DNA from: JAICYJ01 sp963797565
GTDB taxonomy: Bacteria > Actinomycetota > Thermoleophilia > Gaiellales > JAICJC01
DNA: 64,000 bases
Reading direction: 5' to 3'
Assembly: GCA_963797565.1 (NCBI GenBank)
Contig: CAWCPM010000015.1
Span: forward strand, 124,001 to 188,000
This document shows positions 40,372 through 48,592 of this stretch, in pieces. The notes under the pieces are model-generated. The model was not told the DNA's origin. It was given only the letters and a program-made list of their open reading frames with translations, and ran no database searches. Position numbers and translations under genes: made by a program. How positions within the stretch are numbered: position 1 is the stretch's first letter; every line of letters starts with the position of its first letter.

Positions 40372-41714
40372 CGTGAGGCCTTTGCGACATGGCCGCCGGG
40401 AATCTGGAACATCTCGATCGGCAGATCGACACCGTGCTTATGGAACTTGGAGAGGAAGCTCGGCCGAAGCCCGGTCGGGCGCAGGCTGCCGGCCACCTGG
40501 CGTTCCGCCGTCAGGTGGTCGATCTCGAACTGGAAGATGTCCTGCAGGGTCACGACGTCGGACTCCATCCTCTGCACCTCGGTGATCTGCATCACGCGGC
40601 GCGAACCGTCCTGCAGCCGTTCCAGATGCACGATCAGATCCAGGGCGCTCGCCACCTGGGCCCGGATGGCCTTCAGCGGCAGGTCGTAGCCGGCCATCAG
40701 CACCATCGTCTCGACGCGCGCGAGCGCGTCGCGGGTGCTGTTTGCGTGGACGGTCGAGAGCGAGCCGTCGTGGCCGGTGTTCATCGCCTGGAGCATGTCC
40801 AGCGCCTCGGCTCCACGCACCTCGCCGACGATGATCCGGTCGGGCCGCATGCGCAGTGAGTTACGCACCAGCTCGCGGATGGCGACCTCACCCTCGCCCT
40901 CGATGTTGTTCGGGCGCGACTCGAGCCGCAGCACGTGTCGCTGGTTCAGCTTCAGCTCGGCGGCGTCCTCGATCGTGATGATGCGCTGGTCCTCGGGCAC
41001 CGCCGTTGACAGGGCATTCAGGAGCGTGGTCTTGCCGGAGCCGGTGCCGCCCGAGATCAGGATGTTCAGCTCGGCGCGGATGCAGCAGCTGAGAAAGTCC
41101 ACCGTGGTCTCGGACAGCGTTCCGATCCTGATCATGTCGTCCAGGTTCAGGCGCGTCTCGCCGAACTTGCGGATCGTCACGAGCGGCCCGCTCAGCGACA
41201 GCGGCGGGATGATCGCGTTCACGCGGCTTCCGTCGGGCAGGCGGGCGTCCACCATCGGCGAGGACTCGTCGATCCGGCGGCCGATCTGCGCCACGATCTT
41301 GTTGATGATGCGGCGCAGGTGCGACGAATCGGCGAAGTGGATCGGCACCGGGGACAGGCGGCCGGCCCGCTCCACCCAGATGTCATGGGGGCCGTTGACC
41401 ATGATCTCCGTGATGGTGTCGTCCAGCAGCAGTCGCTCGAGCGGCCCATGGCCGAGGATGTCGTCGGTGACCGCCTCGGCGATGGTGACCCGGTCGGTGT
41501 GCGACAGGCCGGCCTCCTTGGACAGATGACTGCCGATGGCGGCCTTGACGCGCTCACTCAGCGTCGCCTCATCGATATCGTCCGAGTAGAGCTGGGGACC
41601 GAGCTCGCTGATGACCGCCATGTGGATGCGGTTCTTGACGTCGGCGAACGGATCGGCCGTGGCCGGTGCGTCGCTCACGGAGCTGCTGGCGGAGAGTCGT
41701 TCCTGGAGATCCAT
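40368..41714 (-). CDS. cpaF: Tad pilus assembly ATPase CpaF/TadA
   Basis: Secretion ATPase that powers Flp pilus assembly. The 448-residue protein has an N-terminal helical domain (ADVKNRIHMAVISELGPQLY) and a RecA-like domain with ISGGTGSGKTTLLNAL (Walker A), IIVGEVRGAEALDMLQAMNTGHDGSLSTVHANSTRDAL (Asp box/Walker B and His box). Two adjacent ATG codons (41717 and 41714) can start it; the second is better spaced from AAGGAAGG, while the first overlaps the cpaE stop. Confidence 0.96.
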   Translation of the reverse strand: MDLQERLSASSSVSDAPATADPFADVKNRIHMAVISELGPQLYSDDIDEATLSERVKAAIGSHLSKEAGLSHTDRVTIAEAVTDDILGHGPLERLLLDDTITEIMVNGPHDIWVERAGRLSPVPIHFADSSHLRRIINKIVAQIGRRIDESSPMVDARLPDGSRVNAIIPPLSLSGPLVTIRKFGETRLNLDDMIRIGTLSETTVDFLSCCIRAELNILISGGTGSGKTTLLNALSTAVPEDQRIITIEDAAELKLNQRHVLRLESRPNNIEGEGEVAIRELVRNSLRMRPDRIIVGEVRGAEALDMLQAMNTGHDGSLSTVHANSTRDALARVETMVLMAGYDLPLKAIRAQVASALDLIVHLERLQDGSRRVMQITEVQRMESDVVTLQDIFQFEIDHLTAERQVAGSLRPTGLRPSFLSKFHKHGVDLPIEMFQIPGGHVAKASR

Positions 41715-42877
41715 CATGCCTTCCTTGCTAGCAGGCGGCGGCGTCCCTGGGACTCCGGGACTGCGGCCGTGGGGAGGTAACGCGTCATCAGGGCGGCGAA
41801 GGCCTTCGCCGCGTCGGACTTCGGGTGTGACAGGGCCACCGGGAGCCCCTCGTTCACAGAACGCGGGATGTCCCGGTCGCTGGGCACCAGCACGTCGGGC
41901 ACCCGGCCCGCGACCTGGGCCACGTCTTCCGCGCTGATTCCGACCTTCGTCTGGGCCCGGTTCAGCACGAGCGACACGTTCGCCTCGGGATAGCCCATCA
42001 GCGTCAACGTCTCCAGCCCTAATCGCGTGTTCTTGAGCGAGAGCGTGTCGAGCGTGCCGACCATGCACACATCGGTCGAGATGTCGATGGTTGCGATCAC
42101 CTCCGGTGTGAATCCGGGTGGGGTGTCGACGATCACGTAGTCGAACTCGTCGCGTAGGATCGGATACAGCTCGAGCAGCAGCTCGACCGTGACCGACGAG
42201 GCCTGATCGGGCCGAGACGGGGCGATCAGCACCCGCAGCCCCGACTGGTGGTGGACGAGGTAGTCGTCCACCTTCTCGGCGTCGAGCGTGCCGCCAGCCA
42301 CGGACAGGTCGTAGATCGTCCGCTCGGGGCGCATGCCCAGCGCCAGCCCCACATCGCCGAACTGCAGGTCGAGGTCAACGACCACGGTGCGATGGCCCTG
42401 CGAGGCCAGCAGCACACCCAGATTGCAGGTGGTAAGCGTCTTGCCGGTGCCGCCCTTTGGGCCCAGCACGACGATCGTCCGTGCGGGATCCCGATCAGGC
42501 CGCTGCCGGCGGGCGATCGCCTTCTCGATCAGGAACCGCACGTTCTCCGCCGACTGGGGCAGCTCGACGATGTCGTCCGCTCCCGCTTCGAACACCCGCC
42601 GCACGAAGCCGTTGGGCGCGCCGCTGCAGAGCACGACCACGGGGCGGTCAGGTCGCTTGCGCCGGGCGTCGGCGATCATGTCGATCACGGCCTCGTTGGC
42701 ATGGTCACAGGCAACGACGATCATGTCGGCCCTGGTGCGCTGCAGCGCATCCTCCACGTCCGAGAACCCGTCGATCATCGCAACCACGTCGACGCCGTCG
42801 GTCGGCAGCGCCGAGACCACCTCGTCTCGGGGCACCACCGGATCGAGCACTACGAGCGTCCTGACCGCCGTCGCCAT
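41714..42877 (-). CDS. cpaE: Pilus localisation ATPase CpaE/TadZ
   Basis: A 387-residue ParA/MinD-like protein with an N-terminal receiver-like domain (TLVVLDPVVPRDEVVSAL...ADMIVVACDHANEAVIDMI, lacking a convincing phospho-acceptor pocket) and a C-terminal P-loop domain: VLGPKGGTGKTLTTCNLG (deviant Walker A), VVVDLDLQFGDVGLALG and DYVIVDTPPGFTPEV. TadZ proteins place the pilus machine at a cell pole or focus. One base overlaps cpaF region; adjacent to cpaB start. Confidence 0.94.
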   Translation of the reverse strand: MATAVRTLVVLDPVVPRDEVVSALPTDGVDVVAMIDGFSDVEDALQRTRADMIVVACDHANEAVIDMIADARRKRPDRPVVVLCSGAPNGFVRRVFEAGADDIVELPQSAENVRFLIEKAIARRQRPDRDPARTIVVLGPKGGTGKTLTTCNLGVLLASQGHRTVVVDLDLQFGDVGLALGMRPERTIYDLSVAGGTLDAEKVDDYLVHHQSGLRVLIAPSRPDQASSVTVELLLELYPILRDEFDYVIVDTPPGFTPEVIATIDISTDVCMVGTLDTLSLKNTRLGLETLTLMGYPEANVSLVLNRAQTKVGISAEDVAQVAGRVPDVLVPSDRDIPRSVNEGLPVALSHPKSDAAKAFAALMTRYLPTAAVPESQGRRRLLARKA

Positions 42878-43672
42878 CTATCGGCCCCCGAGCGAGCGGA
42901 AGACCTTCACCGGCGGGATGCCGAGCAGCATGGTCTCGAGCGTCACCAGGCTGGGCTTGCTGGACACGTTGCCGGCCTGCGGCGTACCCGCCAGGAACAC
43001 GGTGCCGTTATTGATCGCAAAGGCGATGTTCCAGGCCTGCTGGTCGGTCACCTGCACCACGATGTTGCCGCTGTTGCTGGTGGTGGTACTGCTGCTGCTG
43101 GTGCTCGGGACCTCCAGCACTTTGATGTCCTGCGCGATCACCTTCTCGACCGGACGCGCCTGGGAGTTGCCGTTCAGGGGGGCTCCGTTGGGCCCGATCG
43201 GGATCACGTTGAACCCGGCCAAGATGTCGACGTGGTCACCAGCCTGCAGGAACGGCGTCAGACCGGCTGCGCTGTCGAGCGGGATCGAGATCGCCCGCTG
43301 GTTGCCGGTGATCTTGGTGGTGACGGCATCGGTGGGGGCATCGGTGAAGTCCGACGTGGCCAGCTGCTGGTTCGGATAGATGTCGTGGGCAGCGATCTTG
43401 CCGCTGATCGAGGCGGGATCGGTGATTGCGCCGTCCTTGACCTGGTCCTTGGGGGTGCTGACCACCGAGTACCACTTCTGCGAGGCGATCACGTCGCCGC
43501 TCGAGCTCTGCGGGATCAGCTTGTTGGCGACCAGCACCGACACTGTGGCCGACTGGCTGTTTGCGTCCTGGCGCACCTGCGACACGTAGATCAGCAGCAG
43601 CGCGCCGGCCACGAGCGCCGCCAGGCCGCCCAGTACCAACGTTCCGCTTCTCGATGAGGTGAATCGCTGCAC
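42878..43672 (-). CDS. cpaB: Flp pilus assembly protein CpaB/RcpC
   Basis: A 264-residue protein with an N-terminal membrane helix (LVLGGLAALVAGALLLIYVSQV) and an exported SAF-type domain (VSVLVANKLIPQSSSGDVIASQKW...RAISIPLDSAAGLTPFLQAGDHVDILAGFNV), the CpaB signature. A Ser/Thr run (STSSSSTTTSNS) interrupts the second half. In Gram-negatives CpaB contacts the secretin and cell wall; here, without secretin, it probably links the pilus channel to the thick wall. 34 bases after the tadG-like gene. Confidence 0.92.
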   Translation of the reverse strand: MQRFTSSRSGTLVLGGLAALVAGALLLIYVSQVRQDANSQSATVSVLVANKLIPQSSSGDVIASQKWYSVVSTPKDQVKDGAITDPASISGKIAAHDIYPNQQLATSDFTDAPTDAVTTKITGNQRAISIPLDSAAGLTPFLQAGDHVDILAGFNVIPIGPNGAPLNGNSQARPVEKVIAQDIKVLEVPSTSSSSTTTSNSGNIVVQVTDQQAWNIAFAINNGTVFLAGTPQAGNVSSKPSLVTLETMLLGIPPVKVFRSLGGR

Positions 43673-43706
43673 GATTACCGCTCCTTCATGGTTCGATTTG
43701 TCATTG

Positions 43707-45662
43707 CTATTGCGTCATCACGAGGATGCATGAGTCCACGGCGTTGGGATCGCACGTTCCACCGCCGGTGCCGTTGCTGGCGGTGTCGATGTACTGGATG
43801 AAGTGGCCGACGATGGTCGCCGCGTCGGGCGCGGGGTCGTCGCCGTTGCCCTGGCAGGGGTTGTTGAAACCCGACCCCTGCCCGGTCCAGCCGGTGATGT
43901 AGAAGGCCGCGAAGCGGGTCACCGGCACCGTCGTGTTTCCCTGCCCGTCGAACGACCCGAACGGGGTCACGAAGACCTGCACGACCCGCGGGTCGCCGGG
44001 GGAATAGTTGGGCCAGTGGTTGGGCGAAGTGCACGAGCTGGGCTTGGGCGATCCCAGGATGCGCTCGTTGAGGCCCGCGGGAATCTGGTTTGTCGCGCCG
44101 CCGGTCTGCGTCGCAACGCAGAACCACGGCTGCGTGGTGCTCCAGAGCGCGGACGGTGAGTTCGGGCACGACTGCGAACCGTCGTTTCGGCCGTAGAGGG
44201 GCGCGCAGCCTGCCGCGAGCTCTCCCTCGAGGTTGGAGATGGCGGGGTCGCAGTCCACGGACTGGTTCTGGCTGCCCACCACCACACGCAGCTGGACGGG
44301 CGGGTCGCTCGCCTTCGCGAGCTCGAGCACGTCCTGGATACCGATCTGGACGACGATGCCGGTCTGGTTCGTGCCCTGTGCGAAGCTCTGGTTCGAAACG
44401 CCGGCGCCCTGCAGGATCTGCATGGTCTGGATCGGCCCTGAGCCGTTGCTCGCGTTGATCGCGCCGTATGCCCGGTGCGCGGTGCCGGCGAAACTGCCCT
44501 TGCACGGGTTCTGGCTCTTAGCCGTACACGGCTGTCCGTTGACCGTGCCGTCCTGCACCTCCCAGCCGATCGTGACGGGAACCTGGCCCGCGCCCGGCGA
44601 GATGGTGGCGGGCGTTCCCGTCGTCAGCCAGCGCTGGCTGGCGGAGTCGTAGGTGAGGGGATACGTGGTGCCGCCGATCGTGGCCGTCATCGCGGCCGAG
44701 GGAGAGGCCGGCTTGGTTTGAGGCTGGACGATGGCGTGAGTACCGACGTCAACCTGAGCGCTGGCGCCCACGGTGCACGAGGCCGACGTAAAGTTCGCGT
44801 TGCTGCAGGTGCCGGGGATCAGGTGCACGTCGCGCAGCAGCGGTGGCCCACCGCTCACGAACGCCGACGTCGAGTAGCCACGGACGAAGTTGATCCCGGT
44901 GTAGCACTGCACCAGCGCCGCGCCGCAGGTCACCGAGTTCGATCCGCTGAGCGCCACGTTGACGCCGATGTTCGAGACGCCGGTGCCGACGGGCAGGGTG
45001 ATCGGCTGGGTCATGTTGTCCCATATGGCGGTTCCGTTGGCGGCGCCGTCGCGAGTGAGGGGGGCGGTCGCCAGCACCGCGTTGGTGGCCTCGTCAACGA
45101 AGGTGACCTGCCCGAGCTTGGGGTCGCTGACGGGCAGCGCGATCGGCAGGAAGCCGCCGCCGGTCGTCTCCGTCTTGAGGCTGACGCGAGCGTGGGCGTT
45201 GATGGTGGGATTTCCGATGCCGACCAGGTTTGCGACCTTGAGGAACCACGGTGCGTCGGTCTCTGTGGCCTTCACGTCCACGAAGCCGGTGCTACAGGGC
45301 GTCCCCGCGCTGTTGTCGGATCCGCCCTGGTTGTAGTAGTCGGTCGAGTTGATCAGGACGTGCAGGTTCGCGGCGGGCGTGTTGCCGACCTGGGCGTTGT
45401 AGGTGCCACCCCCGGTTGCCGCCGGGCCGGCGTACTTTCGGGCCTCCGCGCTGATGTTGGTGTCGCTGCACGGCATGGCCGCATACAGGCCACCGCCCGC
45501 CAGCGCGGCCGAGTCGACCTGCAGCTGCAGGTGCCGCTTGTGCTCGTACCAGTTGCCGACGTCGATCACGAACGAGGCCAGCATCACGATCACCGGGAGC
45601 GTGACGGCGACCAGCACGAGCACGCCCCCGCTCTCGGAGCTTCGGCGGTGCATGGATCTCAC
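43707..45662 (-). CDS. TadG-like pilus-associated exported protein
   Basis: A roughly 651-residue protein. The N-terminal helix (SGGVLVLVAVTLPVIVMLASFVIDVGNWYEHKRHLQLQVDSAALAGGG) is the TadE/TadG-like pseudopilin-type anchor of the pilus minor subunits. The large remainder is exported, rich in Thr/Ser/Gly/Asn, with many cysteines (pairs such as TPCSTG, ATGAC-type QNPCKGSF, DCDPAISN) suggesting disulfides and an adhesin-like beta structure. The GTG 45662 overlaps the tadE stop (GTGA); ATG 45653 is an alternative start. No vWA MIDAS is seen, unlike many TadG. Confidence 0.8.
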   Translation of the reverse strand: MRSMHRRSSESGGVLVLVAVTLPVIVMLASFVIDVGNWYEHKRHLQLQVDSAALAGGGLYAAMPCSDTNISAEARKYAGPAATGGGTYNAQVGNTPAANLHVLINSTDYYNQGGSDNSAGTPCSTGFVDVKATETDAPWFLKVANLVGIGNPTINAHARVSLKTETTGGGFLPIALPVSDPKLGQVTFVDEATNAVLATAPLTRDGAANGTAIWDNMTQPITLPVGTGVSNIGVNVALSGSNSVTCGAALVQCYTGINFVRGYSTSAFVSGGPPLLRDVHLIPGTCSNANFTSASCTVGASAQVDVGTHAIVQPQTKPASPSAAMTATIGGTTYPLTYDSASQRWLTTGTPATISPGAGQVPVTIGWEVQDGTVNGQPCTAKSQNPCKGSFAGTAHRAYGAINASNGSGPIQTMQILQGAGVSNQSFAQGTNQTGIVVQIGIQDVLELAKASDPPVQLRVVVGSQNQSVDCDPAISNLEGELAAGCAPLYGRNDGSQSCPNSPSALWSTTQPWFCVATQTGGATNQIPAGLNERILGSPKPSSCTSPNHWPNYSPGDPRVVQVFVTPFGSFDGQGNTTVPVTRFAAFYITGWTGQGSGFNNPCQGNGDDPAPDAATIVGHFIQYIDTASNGTGGGTCDPNAVDSCILVMTQ

Positions 45663-46126
45663 GACGAGCACCCGACCACGGATCCGTTCCAGTTCTCGAG
45701 CCGCATCGTGTCGCTGGCTTGCACGGTGGTCTGGGTGGCCGAGAGGCCCAGGAACGGCAGCCAGTTGTAGGTGAACGTCGCCGTGGCGGTGATCGGCGTT
45801 CCCACGGCCGTCGTCGACGGCTGCGCCACGCACACCTTGACTGCGTTGGGTACGGCGTTGGTGCCGCCGTTCTTCAGCTCGGGGCTGTCGGCCTGCGCCT
45901 GGACGCAGCTCGCGATGCTCGAGCAGCCGGTCGGCGTGTTGCCGACCGCGGCGTAGCGGGCCGCCTCGTTGGCCATATGGGTCGCGTCGATCCAGTAGTT
46001 GATCGCACGGCCGAAATCGAAGATGCCGAAGATCAGCAGCAGCAGCAGCGGCAGCACGAGCGCGAACTCGACCATCGCCTGGCCGCGTTCCCGCGTATCT
46101 GACCTGGGGTGTCGGGGTGTTCGCAT
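45659..46126 (-). CDS. tadE: TadE-like minor pilin
   Basis: A 155-residue pseudopilin. After a basic N-terminus it has RGQAMVEFALVLPLLLLLIFGIFDFGRAINYWIDATHMANEAARYAAVG, the TadE domain with the processing/methylation-like G-Q-x-x-x-E-F motif. The exported half has cysteine pairs (GCSS, SCVQ; VCVAQ, GCSS). The ATG 46126 is directly adjacent to the preceding pilin stop, so it belongs to the same operon. Confidence 0.9.
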   Translation of the reverse strand: MRTPRHPRSDTRERGQAMVEFALVLPLLLLLIFGIFDFGRAINYWIDATHMANEAARYAAVGNTPTGCSSIASCVQAQADSPELKNGGTNAVPNAVKVCVAQPSTTAVGTPITATATFTYNWLPFLGLSATQTTVQASDTMRLENWNGSVVGCSS

Positions 46127-46297
46127 CTAGACGCCCGGGAACCCGTTGGCCACCTGCTGGAAGACGGCTGAGGCGTCGCCGCCGATGAGCTGCAGGGCGG
46201 CGAAGCAGACGACCGCCACCATCGAGAGGATGAAGCTGTACTCCACCATCGCCTGGCCGCCTTCGTCCTGCCAACTATGAGATTGCTCGAGTTCCAT
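46127..46297 (-). CDS. Flp-type pilin, divergent copy
   Basis: A 56-residue pilin: leader ELEQSHSWQDEGG, cleavage motif G|QAMVEY, hydrophobic helix SFILSMVAVVCFAALQLIGGDASAVFQQVANG. The G/xxxxEY site is the Flp prepilin signature cut by a TadV-type peptidase (not in this window). It is shorter and less similar than the two upstream pilins, and may be a minor or capping pilin. ATG 46297 follows a GGAG site. Confidence 0.88.
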   Translation of the reverse strand: MELEQSHSWQDEGGQAMVEYSFILSMVAVVCFAALQLIGGDASAVFQQVANGFPGV

Positions 46298-46325
46298 GAA
46301 GATCTCCGTCACCGGTTGGATGGGT

Positions 46326-46361
46326 TTCGGCGGCGGTGGCAAGGTCGCCACCGCCGCCGAA
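46326..46361 (-). terminator. 15-bp hairpin between pilin genes
   Basis: Arms TTCGGCGGCGGTGGC and its exact complement (46326-46340 and 46347-46361) around a six-base loop. It starts six bases after the second pilin's stop. Without a T-run it is more likely an RNA 3'-end stabiliser or partial terminator, giving more pilin than downstream machinery. Confidence 0.55.
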
Positions 46362-46366
46362 GGGCC

Positions 46367-46549
46367 TTACAGAGCGGCGCCTATCGAGTCTGCGATGCCC
46401 TGGAACACGGCCGTGACGTCCGTGCCCACGAGCTTGAGAGCGACGATCGCGACGACGGACACCAGGGCCAGGATGAGGCCGTACTCGACCATTGCCTGGC
46501 CATCCTCGCTGTCGCGGCGAGCCGCGATCTCCGCAATGAAGTCACGCAT
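46367..46549 (-). CDS. Flp major pilin, copy 2
   Basis: A 60-residue pilin: leader RDFIAEIAARRDSEDG, cleavage motif G|QAMVEYGLIL, helix ALVSVVAIVALKLVGTDVTAVFQGIADSIGAAL. It is nearly identical to the pilin at 46615-46797 through the leader end and helix; differences cluster in the first residues and the last ten. The strong AAGGAGGG site and the small GGGGC-aac-GCCCC hairpin upstream are shared with that copy. Confidence 0.93.
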   Translation of the reverse strand: MRDFIAEIAARRDSEDGQAMVEYGLILALVSVVAIVALKLVGTDVTAVFQGIADSIGAAL

Positions 46550-46563
46550 GACTTCCCTCCTTG

Positions 46564-46609
46564 GGGCGTTGCCCCGTTTCGGACACGAGCCTTGCCATAC
46601 CGGCAAAGC
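46564..46609 (-). repeat. Duplicated pilin leader: hairpin repeat
   Basis: Two hairpins: GGGGC-aac-GCCCC (46564-46576) and GAGC-TTTGCC around GGTA with TGGCAA-GGCTC (about 46584-46609). The first recurs before the other pilin (46812-46824). The second recurs at 46910-46940 inside the end of the receiver-like gene. This marks the edge of a tandem duplication. Confidence 0.6.
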
Positions 46610-46614
46610 TCGCC

Positions 46615-46797
46615 TTACAGAGCGGCACCCAGCGAGGCTGCGACGCTGTTGAACACAGCCGTGACGTCCGTGCCCACGAGCTTGAGGGCGACGATCGCGA
46701 CGACGGACACCAGGGCGAGGATCAGGCCGTACTCGACCATGGCCTGGCCGTCCTCGCTGTCGCGGCGAGCCGCGACCTTCAGAATGAAGTCATTCAT
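46615..46797 (-). CDS. Flp major pilin, copy 1
   Basis: A 60-residue pilin: leader NDFILKVAARRDSEDG, cleavage motif G|QAMVEYGLIL, helix as in copy 2, tail TAVFNSVAASLGAAL. The mature helix is identical to that of copy 2 for more than 30 residues, so the duplication is recent or under gene conversion. ATG 46797 follows AAGGAGGGAAGTC. It is the first pilin of the operon; Flp pilins are assembled into a thin bundle-forming fibre. Confidence 0.93.
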   Translation of the reverse strand: MNDFILKVAARRDSEDGQAMVEYGLILALVSVVAIVALKLVGTDVTAVFNSVAASLGAAL

Positions 46798-46811
46798 GAC
46801 TTCCCTCCTTG

Positions 46812-46824
46812 GGGCGTTGCCCCG
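46812..46824 (-). other. Mini-hairpin next to pilin ribosome site
   Basis: GGGGC-aac-GCCCC immediately followed by the AAGGAGGG ribosome site of pilin copy 1. The same element stands at 46564-46576 before copy 2. It may act as a 5' stabiliser that leaves the ribosome site single-stranded. Confidence 0.5.
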
Positions 46825-46876
46825 TTGATTACGCCCACCACTGCGGCGGGCCGTGCCTTGGATGTCCACCTGCTCG

Positions 46877-47284
46877 TCACTGCTCCGCCACCACTCGTAG
46901 GCCGGAGCCGGACACGAGCCTTGCCAGACCGGCAACGCTCGCGTCTTCGAGGGGCCCTGATTCGACGGCCGCGAGGTCGTCGATCCAGGCCTGACGCTGA
47001 TCCGACAGGTACACCACCTTCGGCTTACATGCGACGAAGCGGTGGGTGACCAGCGGGCGGACGATTGACTCGTCCAGATAGGTGACGTCGACCACGACCA
47101 GGTCGGGGTCGAAATCCTCCGCAGCGTTATCGAACGCAACGCCCGGGAACGGCACGCTGGACACCTCGGCCACCTTCTTGAAGGCGGGCTCGAGAGCGCT
47201 CAGCATGAGCGGAGGAAACCCGACAAGCAGCACCCGTCCGGAGGACCGGCCAGGGCGAGCGCGTCGGATTCGGCGAACATCCAT
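46877..47284 (-). CDS. Receiver-like protein of the tad locus, paralogue 1
   Basis: A 135-residue protein with a CheY/CpaE-receiver-like pattern: strand VLLVGFPPLMLSALEPAF, central DLVVVDVTYLDESIVRPLVTHRF with an aspartate at the phospho-acceptor position, then KVVYLSDQRQAWIDDL and SVAGLARLVSGSGLRVV. There is no output domain. It is clearly paralogous to the protein at 48640-49053. The two flank a LuxR-type response regulator, so a role in pilus gene control or localisation is likely, but no named family is recognised. ATG 47284 is chosen because the long upstream extension is arginine-rich read-through. Confidence 0.65.
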   Translation of the reverse strand: MDVRRIRRARPGRSSGRVLLVGFPPLMLSALEPAFKKVAEVSSVPFPGVAFDNAAEDFDPDLVVVDVTYLDESIVRPLVTHRFVACKPKVVYLSDQRQAWIDDLAAVESGPLEDASVAGLARLVSGSGLRVVAEQ

Positions 47285-47341
47285 CGTCCGCAAGTGTCTG
47301 ATGGGTTCCCGGCCTGCACCATCGCACGATGCGGCCATATT

Positions 47342-47366
47342 GGTGGGTGAATCTTCCTCACCCGCC
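47342..47366. promoter_or_regulatory. Inverted repeat, copy A
   Basis: GGTGGGTGA-atcttcc-TCACCCGCC (one mismatch) between luxR-type gene and receiver-like gene 1. A related element is at 48593-48618; both contain TTCCTCACCC. Could be a terminator hairpin or an operator. Confidence 0.4.
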
Positions 47367-47391
47367 GGCCGTGCTCGAGCGGAGGGTGCCG

Positions 47392-48045
47392 TCAGCCCTT
47401 CGCGGCGCGCAGCCGGTGGTATCTGGCTGCAGCGGCCGATCGGTTCGGCGTCTCGAGCTTGCTCAGGATCTTCGAGACGTGGGTGCGAACCGTCTCCTCC
47501 GCGATGCTCAGGTCGGTGGCGACCGACCTGTTGGTCTTGCCCTCGGCGACCAGCTCGAGCACCTGCCATTCGCGGCGCGTCAGCCGCCGGTCTGACGGCA
47601 GCACCTCGCCCAGGGGTGTGGCAAGCGATATCGCGCGGTACTCGTCGACCAGCGCCGACGTCATCGCGCGGCAGACCAGCGCCTCGCCGCGGTCGGCGGC
47701 GCGGATCGCATCGGCCCAGGCCCGGGTCGGCAAATCCTTGGTCAGGTACCCTCGCGCGCCAAAGCGAAGCGCTCGCAGGAACACCTCCGATTCACCGCTG
47801 ACCCCTGTAGCGATCGGGGTCCCACCGGCGGCCAGCACCTGTTCGATCACGTCGCCGGCCGCGCGGTCGCCGCCGCGCAGGTCGATGTCCACCAGCACGA
47901 CCAGGCCCGCCGAGTCGCCGGCAAGCGCCAGCCCCTCCTTGCGGTCATATGCGGTGGCCACCACCTCGAGTCCGTGCTCGGTGAGCGTGGAGCTGAGGCC
48001 GGCCATCGCGATCTCGTGCGAATCGCAGATACCTACACGTGCCAT
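47392..48045 (-). CDS. NarL/LuxR-type response regulator
   Basis: A 217-residue regulator. The N-terminal receiver (VGICDSHEIAMAGLSSTLTEHGLEVVATA...LVVLVDIDLRGGD with the phospho-acceptor aspartate, ARGYLTKDLP with the conserved Lys) is followed by a LuxR HTH: LTRREWQVLELVAEGKTNRSVATDLSIAEETVRTHVSKILSKLETPNRSAAA. It sits at the head of the tad locus between two receiver-like proteins and is the obvious candidate activator of pilus genes. No partner kinase is encoded nearby. It has its own promoter at 48107-48135 and an AGGAAAG site before ATG 48045. Confidence 0.92.
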   Translation of the reverse strand: MARVGICDSHEIAMAGLSSTLTEHGLEVVATAYDRKEGLALAGDSAGLVVLVDIDLRGGDRAAGDVIEQVLAAGGTPIATGVSGESEVFLRALRFGARGYLTKDLPTRAWADAIRAADRGEALVCRAMTSALVDEYRAISLATPLGEVLPSDRRLTRREWQVLELVAEGKTNRSVATDLSIAEETVRTHVSKILSKLETPNRSAAAARYHRLRAAKG

Positions 48046-48106
48046 GTGGGAGCCGCTTTCCTATATCACGTTGCCCTGAAAACAAGTGCGTCAGGGTCGC
48101 GTTGCC

Positions 48107-48135
48107 AAGGTACACGGACAGGTGATGCCCGTCAA
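48107..48135 (-). promoter_or_regulatory. Promoter of luxR-type gene
   Basis: Minus strand: -35 TTGACG (48130-48135), a 17-base spacer and -10 TACCTT (48107-48112). The leader of about 55 bases contains a CCCTGA/TCAGGG hairpin (48072-48093). Confidence 0.6.
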
Positions 48136-48141
48136 CTAGCG

Positions 48142-48161
48142 GACGCCGCGGTCGCGGCGTC
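48142..48161. terminator. GC hairpin downstream of small membrane gene
   Basis: GACGCCGC-GGTC-GCGGCGTC, an 8-bp stem with a tetraloop, just before the luxR promoter. No T-run follows; it may end transcription of the 48193-48471 gene. Confidence 0.4.
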
Positions 48162-48192
48162 GCTCGATCCGCGTCCCTTGGGGTGCGATCGG

Positions 48193-48471
48193 TCAGGCGG
48201 GCATTGCGGCGCGCAGCATCCGCAGCGTCCACAGGCACACCAGGAGCGAGAACACGAGCGCGGCGAATCCGAACACCATCACGCTCACGATCGGCTCCGA
48301 CAGATGCAGCACCGCTCCGATGTTCGCGTCGATCAGCATCGAGGCGGCGATGGCGATCCCCACCGTGCCCCAGCTGGTCGGCCTGCGGTCGGCGAGCCGT
48401 AGGTCGACCCACGCTGCCATCGCGGCGGCCCCGCCCATGTACACGAGCACGAACAGCGGCTGCTCGCTCAC
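48193..48471 (-). CDS. Small membrane protein of the tad locus, unknown
   Basis: A 92-residue protein with three predicted membrane helices (LFVLVYMGGAAAMAAWVDL, WGTVGIAIAASMLIDANIGAVL, IVSVMVFGFAALVFSLLVCLWTL). The GTG start 48471 (SEQPLFVLVYMGG) is chosen because upstream residues are not membrane-like. No family is recognised. Its place between the second receiver-like gene and the luxR gene in the same orientation ties it to the pilus regulon. Confidence 0.6.
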   Translation of the reverse strand: MSEQPLFVLVYMGGAAAMAAWVDLRLADRRPTSWGTVGIAIAASMLIDANIGAVLHLSEPIVSVMVFGFAALVFSLLVCLWTLRMLRAAMPA

Positions 48472-48592
48472 GATCCCACCAGCTTCAGTGCGGGCTCGGC
48501 TGTCAGGGCGCAGATGGCCGCTGAGTCGGTCGCCGTCATCCTGCAATGTTCCGGTCGTTGCGGCGCGGTCTGCAATACGCGGTTTGGCCGAT

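Noticed and set aside
46320..46950. CRISPR array or insertion sequence suggested by repeated blocks
   Set aside because: The repeats are pilin coding and leader duplications; there are no regular spacers, no transposase and no terminal inverted repeats.
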